From: Candidatus Latescibacterota bacterium
GTDB lineage: Bacteria; Latescibacterota; UBA2968; UBA8231
DNA: 37,518 nt
Reading direction: 5' to 3'
Assembly: GCA_016187725.1 (NCBI GenBank)
Contig: JACPJE010000255.1
Span: 1 to 37,518, forward strand
The notes under the pieces are model-generated. The model had not been told where the DNA came from and made no database searches. It was given only the letters and a program-made list of their open reading frames with translations. The position numbers and the translations under genes are program-made. Position 1 is the first letter of the stretch, and every line of letters begins with the position of its first letter. This document shows, piece by piece, positions 25,224 to 33,711 of the stretch.

Positions 25224-27130
25224 TCGAACTCTGCGCCACCCTTCCCTGTGCAGCCCCGCCGGCCTGGGCGGTGCTGGAGCGCCACCTCTTCTCCCTGCTG
25301 GACCAGTCGGTGCACCCCTACCTGGAAAAGTACACCCGCCCGGACGGGAGTCTGATCTTTGGCAATTCTCCCGGCGGCAGCGAGGACGATTTCTACGAGG
25401 CTTACTACAACTGGCCCCTGCTCCACCTGATGGGCGGGGGCGGGCATCTGTTGGAAGGGGCGGCCCAGGGCTGGGAGGGCATCACCCGGCAGTTGACCCA
25501 GTACGGCCTGGTCCACCAGGAGTACGCCCGCCGCGATGACCAGTTCCACCAGGGCGAGAGCGACATCTTCTTCTACCTGCTCTGCCTGGCCGATCCGCAG
25601 AGGGCCGGACAGCTGGAGCGGGCGCGGCGCTTCGCCGGCCTCTACCTGGGCGAAGACCCCGAGGCGCCCAACTGGGACCCCGAGCAGAAACTGATCCGCA
25701 GCCCTTACAACGGCAGCGGTGGGCCGGGTGGCCCCTTCTTCAGGGGCGAGCCCTCCTACGGCTGGTCGCCGGGCATGGCCCGCTACGGCCTGCCCCACTA
25801 CGACGTGCCCGGGATCAGGGCCATCGAGGACCTCAAGGACCCGGCCCTGGCCCGGCGCATGGGCGAGTACATGCAGCGCCGCATGAGCCGGGGCGACGTG
25901 GCTCCCAACCTGGCGGTGTGCAGCCTGGTGACCAACGCGTATATGATGACTGGGGAAGAGAAATACCGGCGCTGGGTGCTGGACTACGTCGAGGTCTGGG
26001 CCGAGCGGGCCCGCCAGAACCAGGGCCTGCTCCCCGACAACGTGGGGCTCTCCGGCCAGGTGGGCGAGTACATCGAGGGCCACTGGTACGGCGGCCTGTA
26101 CGGCTGGACCTGGCCGCACGGGTTCTACAATCTCCAGATGGCCGCCCTGGTGGCCGCCTCCTGCGCCTGCCTGCTCACCGGCGACGAGGGGTACTTCGAG
26201 CTGCCCCGACTACAGCAGGGGCGCATCCTGGAACTGGGCCAGCTGCGCAGCCTGGACCAGTGCGATATGAGCCTCGCCGAGCACTGGATCGGCCATTATC
26301 TGGCCCTGGGCGCCCAGCGGTGCACCCTGGTAGTGCCCTATCGCTACGGGGACGCCGGCTGGTTCGACTACCAGCCCATGTCCCCCATCTACCCAGTGAC
26401 CCTGTGGCAGATGTCGATGGCCGCGGGCGACTGGGAGACCGTCGAGGCCGTCCGGCGGCAGAGCAACTACGACTGGAATCTGGTCTTCCCCTTTCACACC
26501 AAGGAGGACGCCGGCCACGAGCCCCCCTGGGTGCGCTACCTGGCCGGGGAAAATCCCGGCTATCCGGAGGCCATGCTGCAGGCCGCCTGCGCCCAGGTGC
26601 AGCGCCGGCTCGAACTGATCCGCAACGACGCCGAGGCGGCCACCCACCGCGACGTGCACCGCTGGCAGCAGGTCAATCCCGTCACCACCGAAGCCCTGGT
26701 CCAGCTCACCCTGGGCGGACCGCAGCACCTCTACAACGGCGGGTTGCTCCTGTGCCGGCTGCGCTACTTCGACGCCATCCAGCACCGGCCCGGCCTGCCC
26801 GCCGAGGTGGCCGCCCTGGTGGAAAAGGTCGAGTCGGGCAACACTGTCCTGCGCCTGGTGAACCTCAGCCCCCTTGCCGAGCGCCGGGTGGTGGTGCAGG
26901 CCGGGGCCTTTGGCGAGCACCGCTTCACCGGCGCCCGGTACGACGCCCTGGAGAGCGCCTACCCCGGGAAGATCAGCGACTACGCCGAACCCGAAGCAGT
27001 GCGCGGCGGCCTCCGGGAAGCCCGCATCGACGCGGCCCGTTTCCAGGTGGCGCTGCCCCCCTCCACCCAGATCCGCCTCGAACTGGGCACGGCGCGCTGG
27101 GCCAACCGGCCCTCCTACGGCAGGCCCTAG
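25220..27130 (+). CDS. Uncharacterised 636-residue protein, probable alpha-barrel enzyme
   Basis: No family recognised with confidence. The soluble protein is rich in Trp, Tyr, Gly and paired helices: YYNWPLLHLMGGGGHLLEGA, DQFHQGESDIFFYLLCLAD, WYGGLYGWTWPHGFYN, AEHWIGHYLALGA. The spacing of aromatic-glycine turns between helices recalls an (alpha/alpha)6 toroid as in some glycoside hydrolases and lyases. A beta-rich C-terminal part (about 520-636, LRLVNLSPLAERRVVVQAG) could be an accessory beta-sandwich. No signal peptide. It starts by ATGA overlap with PhyH, and the exporter gene follows 20 bp later, so a substrate linked to the PhyH product is likely. Catalytic residues cannot be assigned. 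Confidence 0.6.
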   Translation: MIELCATLPCAAPPAWAVLERHLFSLLDQSVHPYLEKYTRPDGSLIFGNSPGGSEDDFYEAYYNWPLLHLMGGGGHLLEGAAQGWEGITRQLTQYGLVHQEYARRDDQFHQGESDIFFYLLCLADPQRAGQLERARRFAGLYLGEDPEAPNWDPEQKLIRSPYNGSGGPGGPFFRGEPSYGWSPGMARYGLPHYDVPGIRAIEDLKDPALARRMGEYMQRRMSRGDVAPNLAVCSLVTNAYMMTGEEKYRRWVLDYVEVWAERARQNQGLLPDNVGLSGQVGEYIEGHWYGGLYGWTWPHGFYNLQMAALVAASCACLLTGDEGYFELPRLQQGRILELGQLRSLDQCDMSLAEHWIGHYLALGAQRCTLVVPYRYGDAGWFDYQPMSPIYPVTLWQMSMAAGDWETVEAVRRQSNYDWNLVFPFHTKEDAGHEPPWVRYLAGENPGYPEAMLQAACAQVQRRLELIRNDAEAATHRDVHRWQQVNPVTTEALVQLTLGGPQHLYNGGLLLCRLRYFDAIQHRPGLPAEVAALVEKVESGNTVLRLVNLSPLAERRVVVQAGAFGEHRFTGARYDALESAYPGKISDYAEPEAVRGGLREARIDAARFQVALPPSTQIRLELGTARWANRPSYGRP

Positions 27131-27150
27131 CGGCGAGCGACCAGACCCCT

Positions 27151-28509
27151 GTGACTTCCCCTCAGCCCGGCGAGTCGGCCGTCCCTGTCCTGCCCCCCAC
27201 CCAGCTCCAGTATTGGAGCTTCTACTGGCCCCTGGTCCTCACCGGCATCGTCATGCTGCTGGCCCAGCAGTTCCAGAACGGCGCCCTGGCCCGCTATCCC
27301 GATGCCGCCCGCGAGCTGGCGGTCTTCGCCTTTGCCTCCAGCGTGTTCCACCTCTTCAACGCCGCCCTCATCTTCATGCCGCAGATGTCCAACAGCTTCG
27401 TGCGCTCCCCTCAGGGCTGGCGGATCTGCCTGCGCTTCACCCTGTGGACCTGCCTGATCCTCTCCCTCCCCCTCGCGCTGATGGCCTTCACCCCGCCGGG
27501 CCAGTGGCTGGTGGGCCTGGCCTTCGGCATCGAGGGCGAGATGCTGGCCGACGTCGTCATCTACCTGCGCTGCCTGTCGCCCTTGCTGCTGGTCAGTGGC
27601 CTGCGCAATTTCTACACCGGTATGCTGGTGCAGGGCCGCCTGACCTCCCTGGTGACCCTGCTCAACCTGGGGTACCTGGGCGCCGTGATCCTGGTCCTTT
27701 TGGCCGGCCACTATCTGGCCTGGAAACCCATCGTGACCATCGCCATGGGCCAGGTGGCAGGAGCGGTGCTGCACCTGGGGCTCAGCTTCGCCTGCGTCAG
27801 GCGGTACTACACCCTGCCGCCGCAGCCCGACCACGAGACCCTCACCTACCGGGAGACCTTCTCCTACTTCTGGGGCACGGCCCTGACCAGCGTCATGTTC
27901 TCGCTCAGCCGGCCCATCATCTACTCCTTCCTCAACCGCATCCCCGACCCCACCCCGGTGATCGCGGCCATGCGCGTGGGCTTCGACTTTGCGATGATCT
28001 TCCACAACGCCCTCAACCAGTTCCGCCACCTCTTCGTCACCTTCGGGGAGCAGGACCTGGCCGGGGTGCGGCGCTTCATGATCCGGGTCTCGGTGGTCGT
28101 GGTGGGGTCCATGGTGGTGGTGGCCGCCACCCCGGTGAGCAGGCTGGTGCTCGAAGACCTGGTGGGGGTCAAGGACGAGATCCTGCGCATGACCTGCGAG
28201 GTGGTCCTGGTGATGTGCCTGCTGCCCGTGGTGGTGAACTTCCGCAACTACTTCCACGGGCCGGCGCTGATCCGCCGCACCACCGGCCGCATGGGCGTAG
28301 GGGCCATCTTCCGCAACGTGGCGACCTACGTGCTGGCCGCCCTCTTCTTCTACACCGGGCTCCTCAACCACGTCACCGCCACCCTCATCCTGATCGCCGG
28401 CTTTGTCGCCGAAACCCTGGCGATGGTCGCCGGGCCCCACCTGGGGCGGGCGGCCCAGCGGGGCATGACCAGGATGATGCGCCCCGAGGCAGCGGCCCCG
28501 GAGAACTGA
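27151..28509 (+). CDS. MATE/MOP-like multidrug or lipid-linked exporter
   Basis: A 452-residue integral membrane protein with about 12 helices in two halves. Segments such as DVVIYLRCLSPLLLVSGLRNFYTGMLVQGR and the second-half SYFWGTALTSVMFSLSRPIIYSFLNR are reminiscent of MATE/MOP flippases. It probably exports a small molecule or flips a lipid-linked one. The GTG at 27151 is the only plausible start ahead of the first helix, although its ribosome-binding site (GCGAGCGA) is weak. It is the last gene of the five-gene operon and is followed by the strong terminator at 28534-28568. Confidence 0.7.
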   Translation: MTSPQPGESAVPVLPPTQLQYWSFYWPLVLTGIVMLLAQQFQNGALARYPDAARELAVFAFASSVFHLFNAALIFMPQMSNSFVRSPQGWRICLRFTLWTCLILSLPLALMAFTPPGQWLVGLAFGIEGEMLADVVIYLRCLSPLLLVSGLRNFYTGMLVQGRLTSLVTLLNLGYLGAVILVLLAGHYLAWKPIVTIAMGQVAGAVLHLGLSFACVRRYYTLPPQPDHETLTYRETFSYFWGTALTSVMFSLSRPIIYSFLNRIPDPTPVIAAMRVGFDFAMIFHNALNQFRHLFVTFGEQDLAGVRRFMIRVSVVVVGSMVVVAATPVSRLVLEDLVGVKDEILRMTCEVVLVMCLLPVVVNFRNYFHGPALIRRTTGRMGVGAIFRNVATYVLAALFFYTGLLNHVTATLILIAGFVAETLAMVAGPHLGRAAQRGMTRMMRPEAAAPEN

Positions 28510-28533
28510 TCAGCCTTCCGCTGGCTATGATGA

Positions 28534-28568
28534 AAAGCCCCTGCGAGCCGTGGCCTCGCAAGGGCTTT
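28534..28568. terminator. Bidirectional terminator hairpin
   Basis: A 14-bp stem, AAAGCCCCTGCGAG (28534-28547) and CTCGCAAGGGCTTT (28555-28568), with one G-U-type mismatch and a 7-nt loop. It carries an A-run on one side and a T-run on the other. It ends the exporter operon on the plus strand and the restriction locus on the minus strand. Confidence 0.8.
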
Positions 28569-28783
28569 CAAGGTGAAGTAGTTTTCCAAGATTTCGGCGA
28601 TCTGTCGCATTCCTCCGCCGATCCTCGGCTCGTCCAGGATATCTGCCAGGGTGCGCCCCCGATCGTTGGGTCGCCGTAGAGGGTCCGGTGGTGATCAGTG
28701 AGAGCCACCCACAGGGCGCGGCACGGTTCAAGGTCAGCAGGGGTGTAGGAGCGGATGGTGATGTTCATTGGGGAGTCGTTCAT
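28568..28783 (-). pseudogene. Truncated GNAT-family acetyltransferase gene
   Basis: The first about 43 codons (MNDSPMNITIRSYTPADLEP, then CRALWVALTDHHRTLYGDPTIGG) are a typical GNAT N-terminus. After TIGG the frame gives unnatural Ser/Trp/Arg-rich sequence and stops at 28568, inside the terminator. In another frame a more protein-like tail reads RTLADILDEPRIGGGMRQIA, suggesting a frameshift near 28655. Even joined, it would lack the acetyl-CoA-binding core. Its ATG overlaps the hsdR remnant stop (ATGA). Confidence 0.6.
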
Positions 28784-30167
28784 CGAGAAATTACATCCTG
28801 GCGGTGGGCGCGCAGGTACTGGTCGAAGAGCATGTTTTTGATGACCTCGCCGAAGTCGCGGTCATCGGTTATGCGCTTGTACAGATCGAAGTTGGAATCG
28901 ACGATCTCCTGGATGATGTGCTCGACCTTCTGGTCGAAGGTGAGGCGGACGTTTTCGCGGGTGTTTACCCGGGCGCTGGCGTCCAGTGCTGGGTCGGCGT
29001 CGAGTCGGTCCATCATCTGTCCGAGGGTCACCCGGTGCTCTGGCCCGAGGTTCAGACCGAAGCGCTCGTTCAACTCGGCGAGAATTCTGGAAAGCGCCTC
29101 CAACTCCTCCGGCGCGGTCCGCAGGGCACCTTTGGTGCTTATCGGGTCGAGCACACTGGGTTTGCGTTCCAGGGTAATCTTGCCGCTGCCGGTCTGCTGG
29201 ATACGGTACGACTCCATGTCGATGTTCTGCTGCACCTCACGGGGTAGCTCGGCCCGGTCAGGAGGGAGCAGCCTCCGCAGGTGGCGTGCAAACACGTAAA
29301 GCTTCTCGAGATCGGCATCGGCAAAGGTCAGCACCTGGGAGAGAAAGGCATAGAGCCGCACATAATCAGTGAGCTACCCCCGGAAGTCCTGCTGCTCTTC
29401 CTCAGAGAGCCCCTTGAAGCGCTGGACCACCGGGGCGAGGACCGTCTCCTCCAACTCCTCCTCGGGCGTCGCTGCCCCACCCTCCTCGCGCTCCGCTTCC
29501 TCCAGCGAACCCGAGGCAAGCACGGCCTTGAGGCTCTTGGTGCTCTCTCCCGACTGTGAGGAGTGGCACGATCAGGGCAAAGCGTTTGCCGGGGAGTTCG
29601 CCAATCCCCTTGGCGATCACGGGGAATTTCTGGAGCGTGGTGACAATAATCGTCTTTCCCGCCTCCAGCGCGTCTTTGAGCTGGCGCGAGGTGGTGTCGA
29701 TGTTCTCGACCACCCCGAGGGTCTGCTCGAACTGGCGCAGGGTGCTCTGGAGCTGGCGGTCGAGTACGCGCCGGTCGGTCACGACCACAATAGAGTCAAA
29801 GACCCGCTGGTCGGTCGCGGAATGGAGGGTGGAGAGCTGATGGGCGAGCCAGGCGATGGTAAAGCTCTTGCCGCTCCCTGCAGAGTGCTGGATGAGGTAG
29901 TGGTGGCCGGTGCTGCGCGAGTTTCTGCCACTCCTTCGGCTGGGTCGCCAGGACAAAATCCACCACGTCCTGCGGCAGGAGGCAGAGCGCCCGGTCGTAG
30001 TCTGTGGACTGCCGCTTGCGGTACCCGCCCGGCGGATGGTCGCCCAAGGGGGGCGGCTGCGCTTCGCCCACGCGACGACTATCCCCCCCGCAGGCGTCCG
30101 GCCCGTATTCGAGCAGCCCACACTCGATGGCTTCCTCGAAGGCGCGCTCGGAGATGTCGGGGCTCAT
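28780..30167 (-). pseudogene. hsdR: Decayed type I restriction subunit R (hsdR)
   Basis: Pieces of HsdR in the correct order but in several frames, about 460 codons against roughly 1000 in intact proteins. (1) The N-terminus MSPDISERAFEEAIECGLLE to KEWQKLAQH. (2) Near 29910 the sequence jumps, with a frame change, to LIQHSAGSGKSFTIAW (Walker A), so the nuclease region is missing. (3) At 29566/29567 about 8 bp appear lost between FALIV and HSSQSGES, just where the DEAH box belongs. (4) Near 29431 the second motor domain is missing (TVLAP joined to VVQRFKGL). (5) At 29376-29374 a TAG stands where the family has Gln, followed by LTDYVRLYAFLSQV and a well-preserved C-terminus. It cannot make a working restriction enzyme. 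It overlaps fic (ATGA) and the GNAT remnant (ATGA). Confidence 0.9.
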
Positions 30168-31327
30168 GGCCTCTCCGTCCCCTCGTTGAGGATGGCGAGG
30201 TAAGGGTCGTACACAAAGAGCCGGTTGCGCCGCCTGCCGGTCAACTCGCGCGCGATCCCGAGTTCGACCAGGAGGTCCATTGCCGAGGAGACCGCGGGGA
30301 ACGAGAGGCCGGTCGCGTCGCGGACCCTCGGCATGGATTGGATCGGCCGTGCCTTGAGGGCCTCATGCACCCGCAACCCCGAGCCCGCCCGACGCCCAGC
30401 CCCTTCGATGCGCGAACGATCCGTCCGGAACAGTTCCCCGAGCCGTTCCGCGGTGAAAACCGCTCCTTCCGCCACCTGCTTCACCCCTTCCAGGAAGAAG
30501 GCCAGCCACGCCTCCCACTCACCGTCGCGGCGCACCCGGTCCAGCAACTCGTAGTAGGTCGGGCGATGCTGCTTGAGGTAGAGGCTGAGGTAGAGCAAGG
30601 GCTCGCGCAGGACGCCGGCATGGCAGAGGAGGAAGGTGATCAACAGGCGGCCGACTCGCCCGTTGCCGTCGAGGAAGGGGTGGATCGTCTCGAACTGGAC
30701 GTGCGCGAGCCCGGCCCGCACCAGCACCGGCAGGCCATCGTCCTCGGTGTGCAGGAAGCCCTCGAGCGCCGCCATGCAGTCGGGCACGGCCATGGGGGGC
30801 GGAGGCACGAACGCAGCCTTGCCCGGGCGACTGCCGCCGATCCAGTTCTGCGAGCGCCGGAACTCGCCCGGGTCCTTGCCGCTGCCCCGGCCGCGCGCGA
30901 GCAATACCCCGTGGATTTCGCGGATCAGGCGGCTCGAGAGCGGGAATCCCCCGCGCAGCCGGGCCAGGCCGTGGTCGAGGGCCGCGACGTAGTTCGACAC
31001 CTCGACCACGTCGTCGAGCGGCACCCCGGGAGCTTCGTCGAGTTCAAAGAGCAGCAGGTCCGAAAGCGACGATTGCGTCCCTTCGATCTGGGACGAGAGC
31101 ACGGCTTCTTTGCGGACATAGGCATAGAGAAAGAGCGCCTTGTCCGGCAGCAGGGTGGAGACACCGTCCAGCCGGCCGAGGGCCAGCACCGCCGCTTCGA
31201 GCAGACGCTGCAGTTCGCCTGCGAAGGCCAGAGGTGGGACGGGCGGCAGTACTGCCGGGATGAAGGCGCGCACCTGCTCGTCGCCCACCCTGGTCACCTC
31301 ATACCTGCCGGTTTGTCCGCGCTTCAT
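30164..31327 (-). CDS. fic: Fic-domain protein (AMP-transferase family) inside the R-M locus
   Basis: A 387-residue Fic protein. The catalytic motif is HPFLDGNGRVGR (His216 to Arg227), complete for nucleotide transfer to a target hydroxyl. An N-terminal inhibitory motif SSQIEG (78-83, pattern SxxxEG) is present, so it is the self-inhibited class II type. A C-terminal winged-helix region (about 310-387) follows, with GLSFPAVSSAMDLLVELGIA resembling a DNA-binding helix-turn-helix. Fic genes between hsdS and hsdR are a recurrent arrangement of type I loci. The stop overlaps the hsdR start. The upstream ribosome-binding site is weak (AGGAA), while a promoter and inverted repeats lie at 31345-31421. 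Confidence 0.92.
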   Translation of the reverse strand: MKRGQTGRYEVTRVGDEQVRAFIPAVLPPVPPLAFAGELQRLLEAAVLALGRLDGVSTLLPDKALFLYAYVRKEAVLSSQIEGTQSSLSDLLLFELDEAPGVPLDDVVEVSNYVAALDHGLARLRGGFPLSSRLIREIHGVLLARGRGSGKDPGEFRRSQNWIGGSRPGKAAFVPPPPMAVPDCMAALEGFLHTEDDGLPVLVRAGLAHVQFETIHPFLDGNGRVGRLLITFLLCHAGVLREPLLYLSLYLKQHRPTYYELLDRVRRDGEWEAWLAFFLEGVKQVAEGAVFTAERLGELFRTDRSRIEGAGRRAGSGLRVHEALKARPIQSMPRVRDATGLSFPAVSSAMDLLVELGIARELTGRRRNRLFVYDPYLAILNEGTERP

Positions 31328-31344
31328 GCCGGCTGCAGTTCCTG

Positions 31345-31421
31345 TTCAGCAACGCTGAATAGCGGGTTATGCTATTAATACTTTGATGCCCAAAGTTAAA
31401 TAGCCGTCTTTCCCTGGACAA
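31345..31421 (-). promoter_or_regulatory. Predicted fic promoter with two inverted repeats
   Basis: On the minus strand, TTGTCC (31421-31416), 17 bp, TAACTT (31398-31393). ACTTTG/CAAAGT (31380-31385 and 31391-31396) overlaps the -10 box, and TTCAGC/GCTGAA (31345-31350 and 31354-31359) lies between the promoter and the start codon. Both could be operators, possibly for the Fic winged-helix itself. Confidence 0.4.
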
Positions 31422-31453
31422 GCAAAATATGGCCCCCACTCACGCCTGCTGCC

Positions 31454-32791
31454 CTAATCGGCCTCCTCCAGCACGTCGATCTTGCCGGTCACTGCCGCGG
31501 AGATGAGGGCCGTGCGGAGTTCCTTGAGGCGGTCGATGGCGGTGTGGATTTTGGCGGTGAGCGAATCAACGCGATCTCGGTGTTTGCGGATGTAATGTAC
31601 TATCTCCTCCTGTTCCAGCACAGGTGGAACCGGCGTTGAAAGGCTCTTGACGTCAGGCATGCCAATCGTGCGAACCGTCGCGCCCATCGTGAGATGTTCT
31701 AGTTCCTGTGTCATTGATCTGAGAACAAAGAGCAGGTACTCCGGCCGGAGGCGAATACCGCACACCCAGCCGATGAAGTGCTGGGACACTGCCATCTCTG
31801 TTCGAGTGATGGCGCACAACCCGATGGTTGCATCGCGCGAGAAGACTACCGTTCCAGCAGGCAAGATATGCGCGGAGGAGTGGGCAATACCATCCAACGT
31901 CGTCATAACTGCTGTGTCTGCGATATAATCGACTTCGCGCAGTTGGCCTGTATCGGCCAGCGAAACCCACGGGATGTCGCCGCCCTGCCAGTAGGACGCT
32001 ACCTTCTTGTCTGGGGTGTGACCACTCTCCATGCGAGCAACCCACTTAATCCGTTGGACCTCCCAATGGGCCGGGGTTTCGCCAATCCACTCGACCCCAG
32101 AGTCCTTCATGGGGACCTTCGGGTCGAGACCTTTGGTGACTGCCTGGGTGATCAGGGAGGCACGCTTCTCCTTGAGCAAATCGATCAGCCGCTCCTTCTT
32201 GGCCACCATCGCGTCGATCTTAACCGTCTCCCGGTCGAGAAAGGCGGCGATGGCGCGTTGTTCTTGGGTTTGGGGTAGGGGTACCGTAAGACCAGACACA
32301 TCTTCGGTGGATACGGCTTCGTAAGTGCTCCCGACGGCAACCGTATCCAGTCCTCGAAGAGACACTCTTAGTGACCACCGTGCGAAACGGTTATCAGTGA
32401 GGGGTGGGCGAATGCGTACCGCACACAGCCCGCGGCCAATGCCATACGCCTGGTCAGCAGTATTCAGTGCGCCAACGGGCGCACGGACAGAGATGAGATG
32501 GTCCCCTGCTTTGACGGTCTTTGGGGCAACTGGGCAAAAGATCCTGGGTACCGGATGTTCTATACCGAAATCCGCGTTGCCCTGGAGAAACGGCAGCCCA
32601 TCACCAGAGGTATTGTAGTGCTCTGATGGTGGCGACTGGCCCATGATAACGGTCGAGACGAACTTGAGCTTCCTTGTCTCCCAATGCGCCGGCACCTCCC
32701 CCAGCCACTCAACCCCCGAGTCCTTGTACGCCGGATACCGCTTGAAGCGGCGCAGTCCCGCCACGCCCTCGCCCTTTCGCGCTTTGGTCAC
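31454..32791 (-). CDS. hsdS: Type I restriction-modification specificity subunit S
   Basis: A 445-residue DNA-recognition subunit with two target-recognition domains in tandem. Each starts with the same signature (KDSGVEWLGEVPAHWE near 25-40 and KDSGVEWIGETPAHWE in the middle) and ends with a conserved helix (EQRAIAAFLDRETVKIDAMV and EQEEIVHYIRKHRDRVDSLT). This gives the usual pseudo-twofold layout that reads a bipartite site. The GTG at 32791 overlaps the AbiEii stop as GTGA and is preferred to a GTG eleven codons upstream. Downstream of the start the proteins match the common HsdS opening. It should pair with the HsdM at 34460 for methylation. The region has less extreme GC than the flanking operons. 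Confidence 0.93.
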   Translation of the reverse strand: MTKARKGEGVAGLRRFKRYPAYKDSGVEWLGEVPAHWETRKLKFVSTVIMGQSPPSEHYNTSGDGLPFLQGNADFGIEHPVPRIFCPVAPKTVKAGDHLISVRAPVGALNTADQAYGIGRGLCAVRIRPPLTDNRFARWSLRVSLRGLDTVAVGSTYEAVSTEDVSGLTVPLPQTQEQRAIAAFLDRETVKIDAMVAKKERLIDLLKEKRASLITQAVTKGLDPKVPMKDSGVEWIGETPAHWEVQRIKWVARMESGHTPDKKVASYWQGGDIPWVSLADTGQLREVDYIADTAVMTTLDGIAHSSAHILPAGTVVFSRDATIGLCAITRTEMAVSQHFIGWVCGIRLRPEYLLFVLRSMTQELEHLTMGATVRTIGMPDVKSLSTPVPPVLEQEEIVHYIRKHRDRVDSLTAKIHTAIDRLKELRTALISAAVTGKIDVLEEAD

Positions 32792-33711
32792 GGTGCCGGC
32801 TCCCAAGGCCCGCCTTTCTTCCACGTACCCAGGTGCCGCACGCCGCGCCGGAGATCCTCCAGGATCGGCCCCAAGAAGGCGCTGAGGAGGGCTGCAAACT
32901 CCTTGTCCGGCGACCCGGAGAGGGTGATCCCTGCGCGCCGGGCAAACGCGCGCACTTGCGCTGGTCGGGAGGGATTCTGCCAGTAGGCGGGTGTCAGCCC
33001 GATCGGTTCGTCCGGCGGGATCGGGGTGCGGCGGCGTGCAAAAGTCCTGTGGGTGGCCTCCGAAAGGGTTGTCCGGTCGAACTCGAACCGATTCGCCAGA
33101 TGATGCAGGTCGAAGAAGTCCTTGATCCGGCTGTTGCGGTCCCCGAGAACCACCAGCGCTTCGAACTTCTCCGCGACGACCGCCTCGCGTGGGTAGGTGA
33201 GCACGTGAGGGGCGGGGAAGTCGAGCAGTGCCGGATAGTCACTCGGCTGTGGCGTGGGCCACACCATGTCGCCAAGTCCCAGGTCGATCTGCAGCACGAG
33301 GCGCGCCGTGCCGCAGCGCGCCGGCAGCGTTACCCGCGCACCGGCGTACTCATCCTCGGCGCGGATCGCCTCGATGCGGATCGCTTCGGCGTCGAAGGTG
33401 ACGGCGTCGGGAGGCACCTCGGTCGCACACACTGCCCGGAGGTCGGCGCAGATCGCCTCGAAGGAGCCCTCCCCCCGGCGCAGGAGGTCGAGGTCACGCG
33501 TGGCGCGGTAGGGTTGGTCGGACCACACGCGAAGCAGCATCGCGCCCTTGAGCACGAAACGCTCCCGCATACTGGAAGCGCCGAGGCGGTAGAGGAAGCG
33601 CTCGAAACAGAAGTTCGTGAGGAGGGTCTGGTGGTCTTCGCCGGTCTGCTTGGCGCGGCTGAGCAGCCGCGCGGCGATGGAAGCTGGGAGGTTGCGCTTC
33701 TCGCCGGTCAT
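32788..33711 (-). CDS. abiEii: AbiEii-type nucleotidyltransferase toxin
   Basis: A 307-residue nucleotidyltransferase of the AbiEii family, the toxin of type IV-like abortive-infection toxin-antitoxin systems. Motifs: FVLKGAMLLRVW followed by RATRDLDLL (G...DxD, metal-binding Asp pair), then DLGLGD, then AEKFEALVVLG and RIKDFFDLHHLA near the C-terminal half. The start ATG at 33711 overlaps the AbiEi stop (ATGA); upstream in-frame starts would enter abiEi. It lies between the antitoxin and hsdS, both overlapped, which makes it co-expressed with the specificity subunit. The target nucleotide or RNA is unknown. Confidence 0.9.
   Translation of the reverse strand: MTGEKRNLPASIAARLLSRAKQTGEDHQTLLTNFCFERFLYRLGASSMRERFVLKGAMLLRVWSDQPYRATRDLDLLRRGEGSFEAICADLRAVCATEVPPDAVTFDAEAIRIEAIRAEDEYAGARVTLPARCGTARLVLQIDLGLGDMVWPTPQPSDYPALLDFPAPHVLTYPREAVVAEKFEALVVLGDRNSRIKDFFDLHHLANRFEFDRTTLSEATHRTFARRRTPIPPDEPIGLTPAYWQNPSRPAQVRAFARRAGITLSGSPDKEFAALLSAFLGPILEDLRRGVRHLGTWKKGGPWEPAP

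Noticed and set aside
28780-30167. hsdR fragments as a programmed-frameshift or split but active gene
   Set aside because: Missing nuclease and second motor regions and a lost DEAH segment cannot be restored by frameshifting alone.
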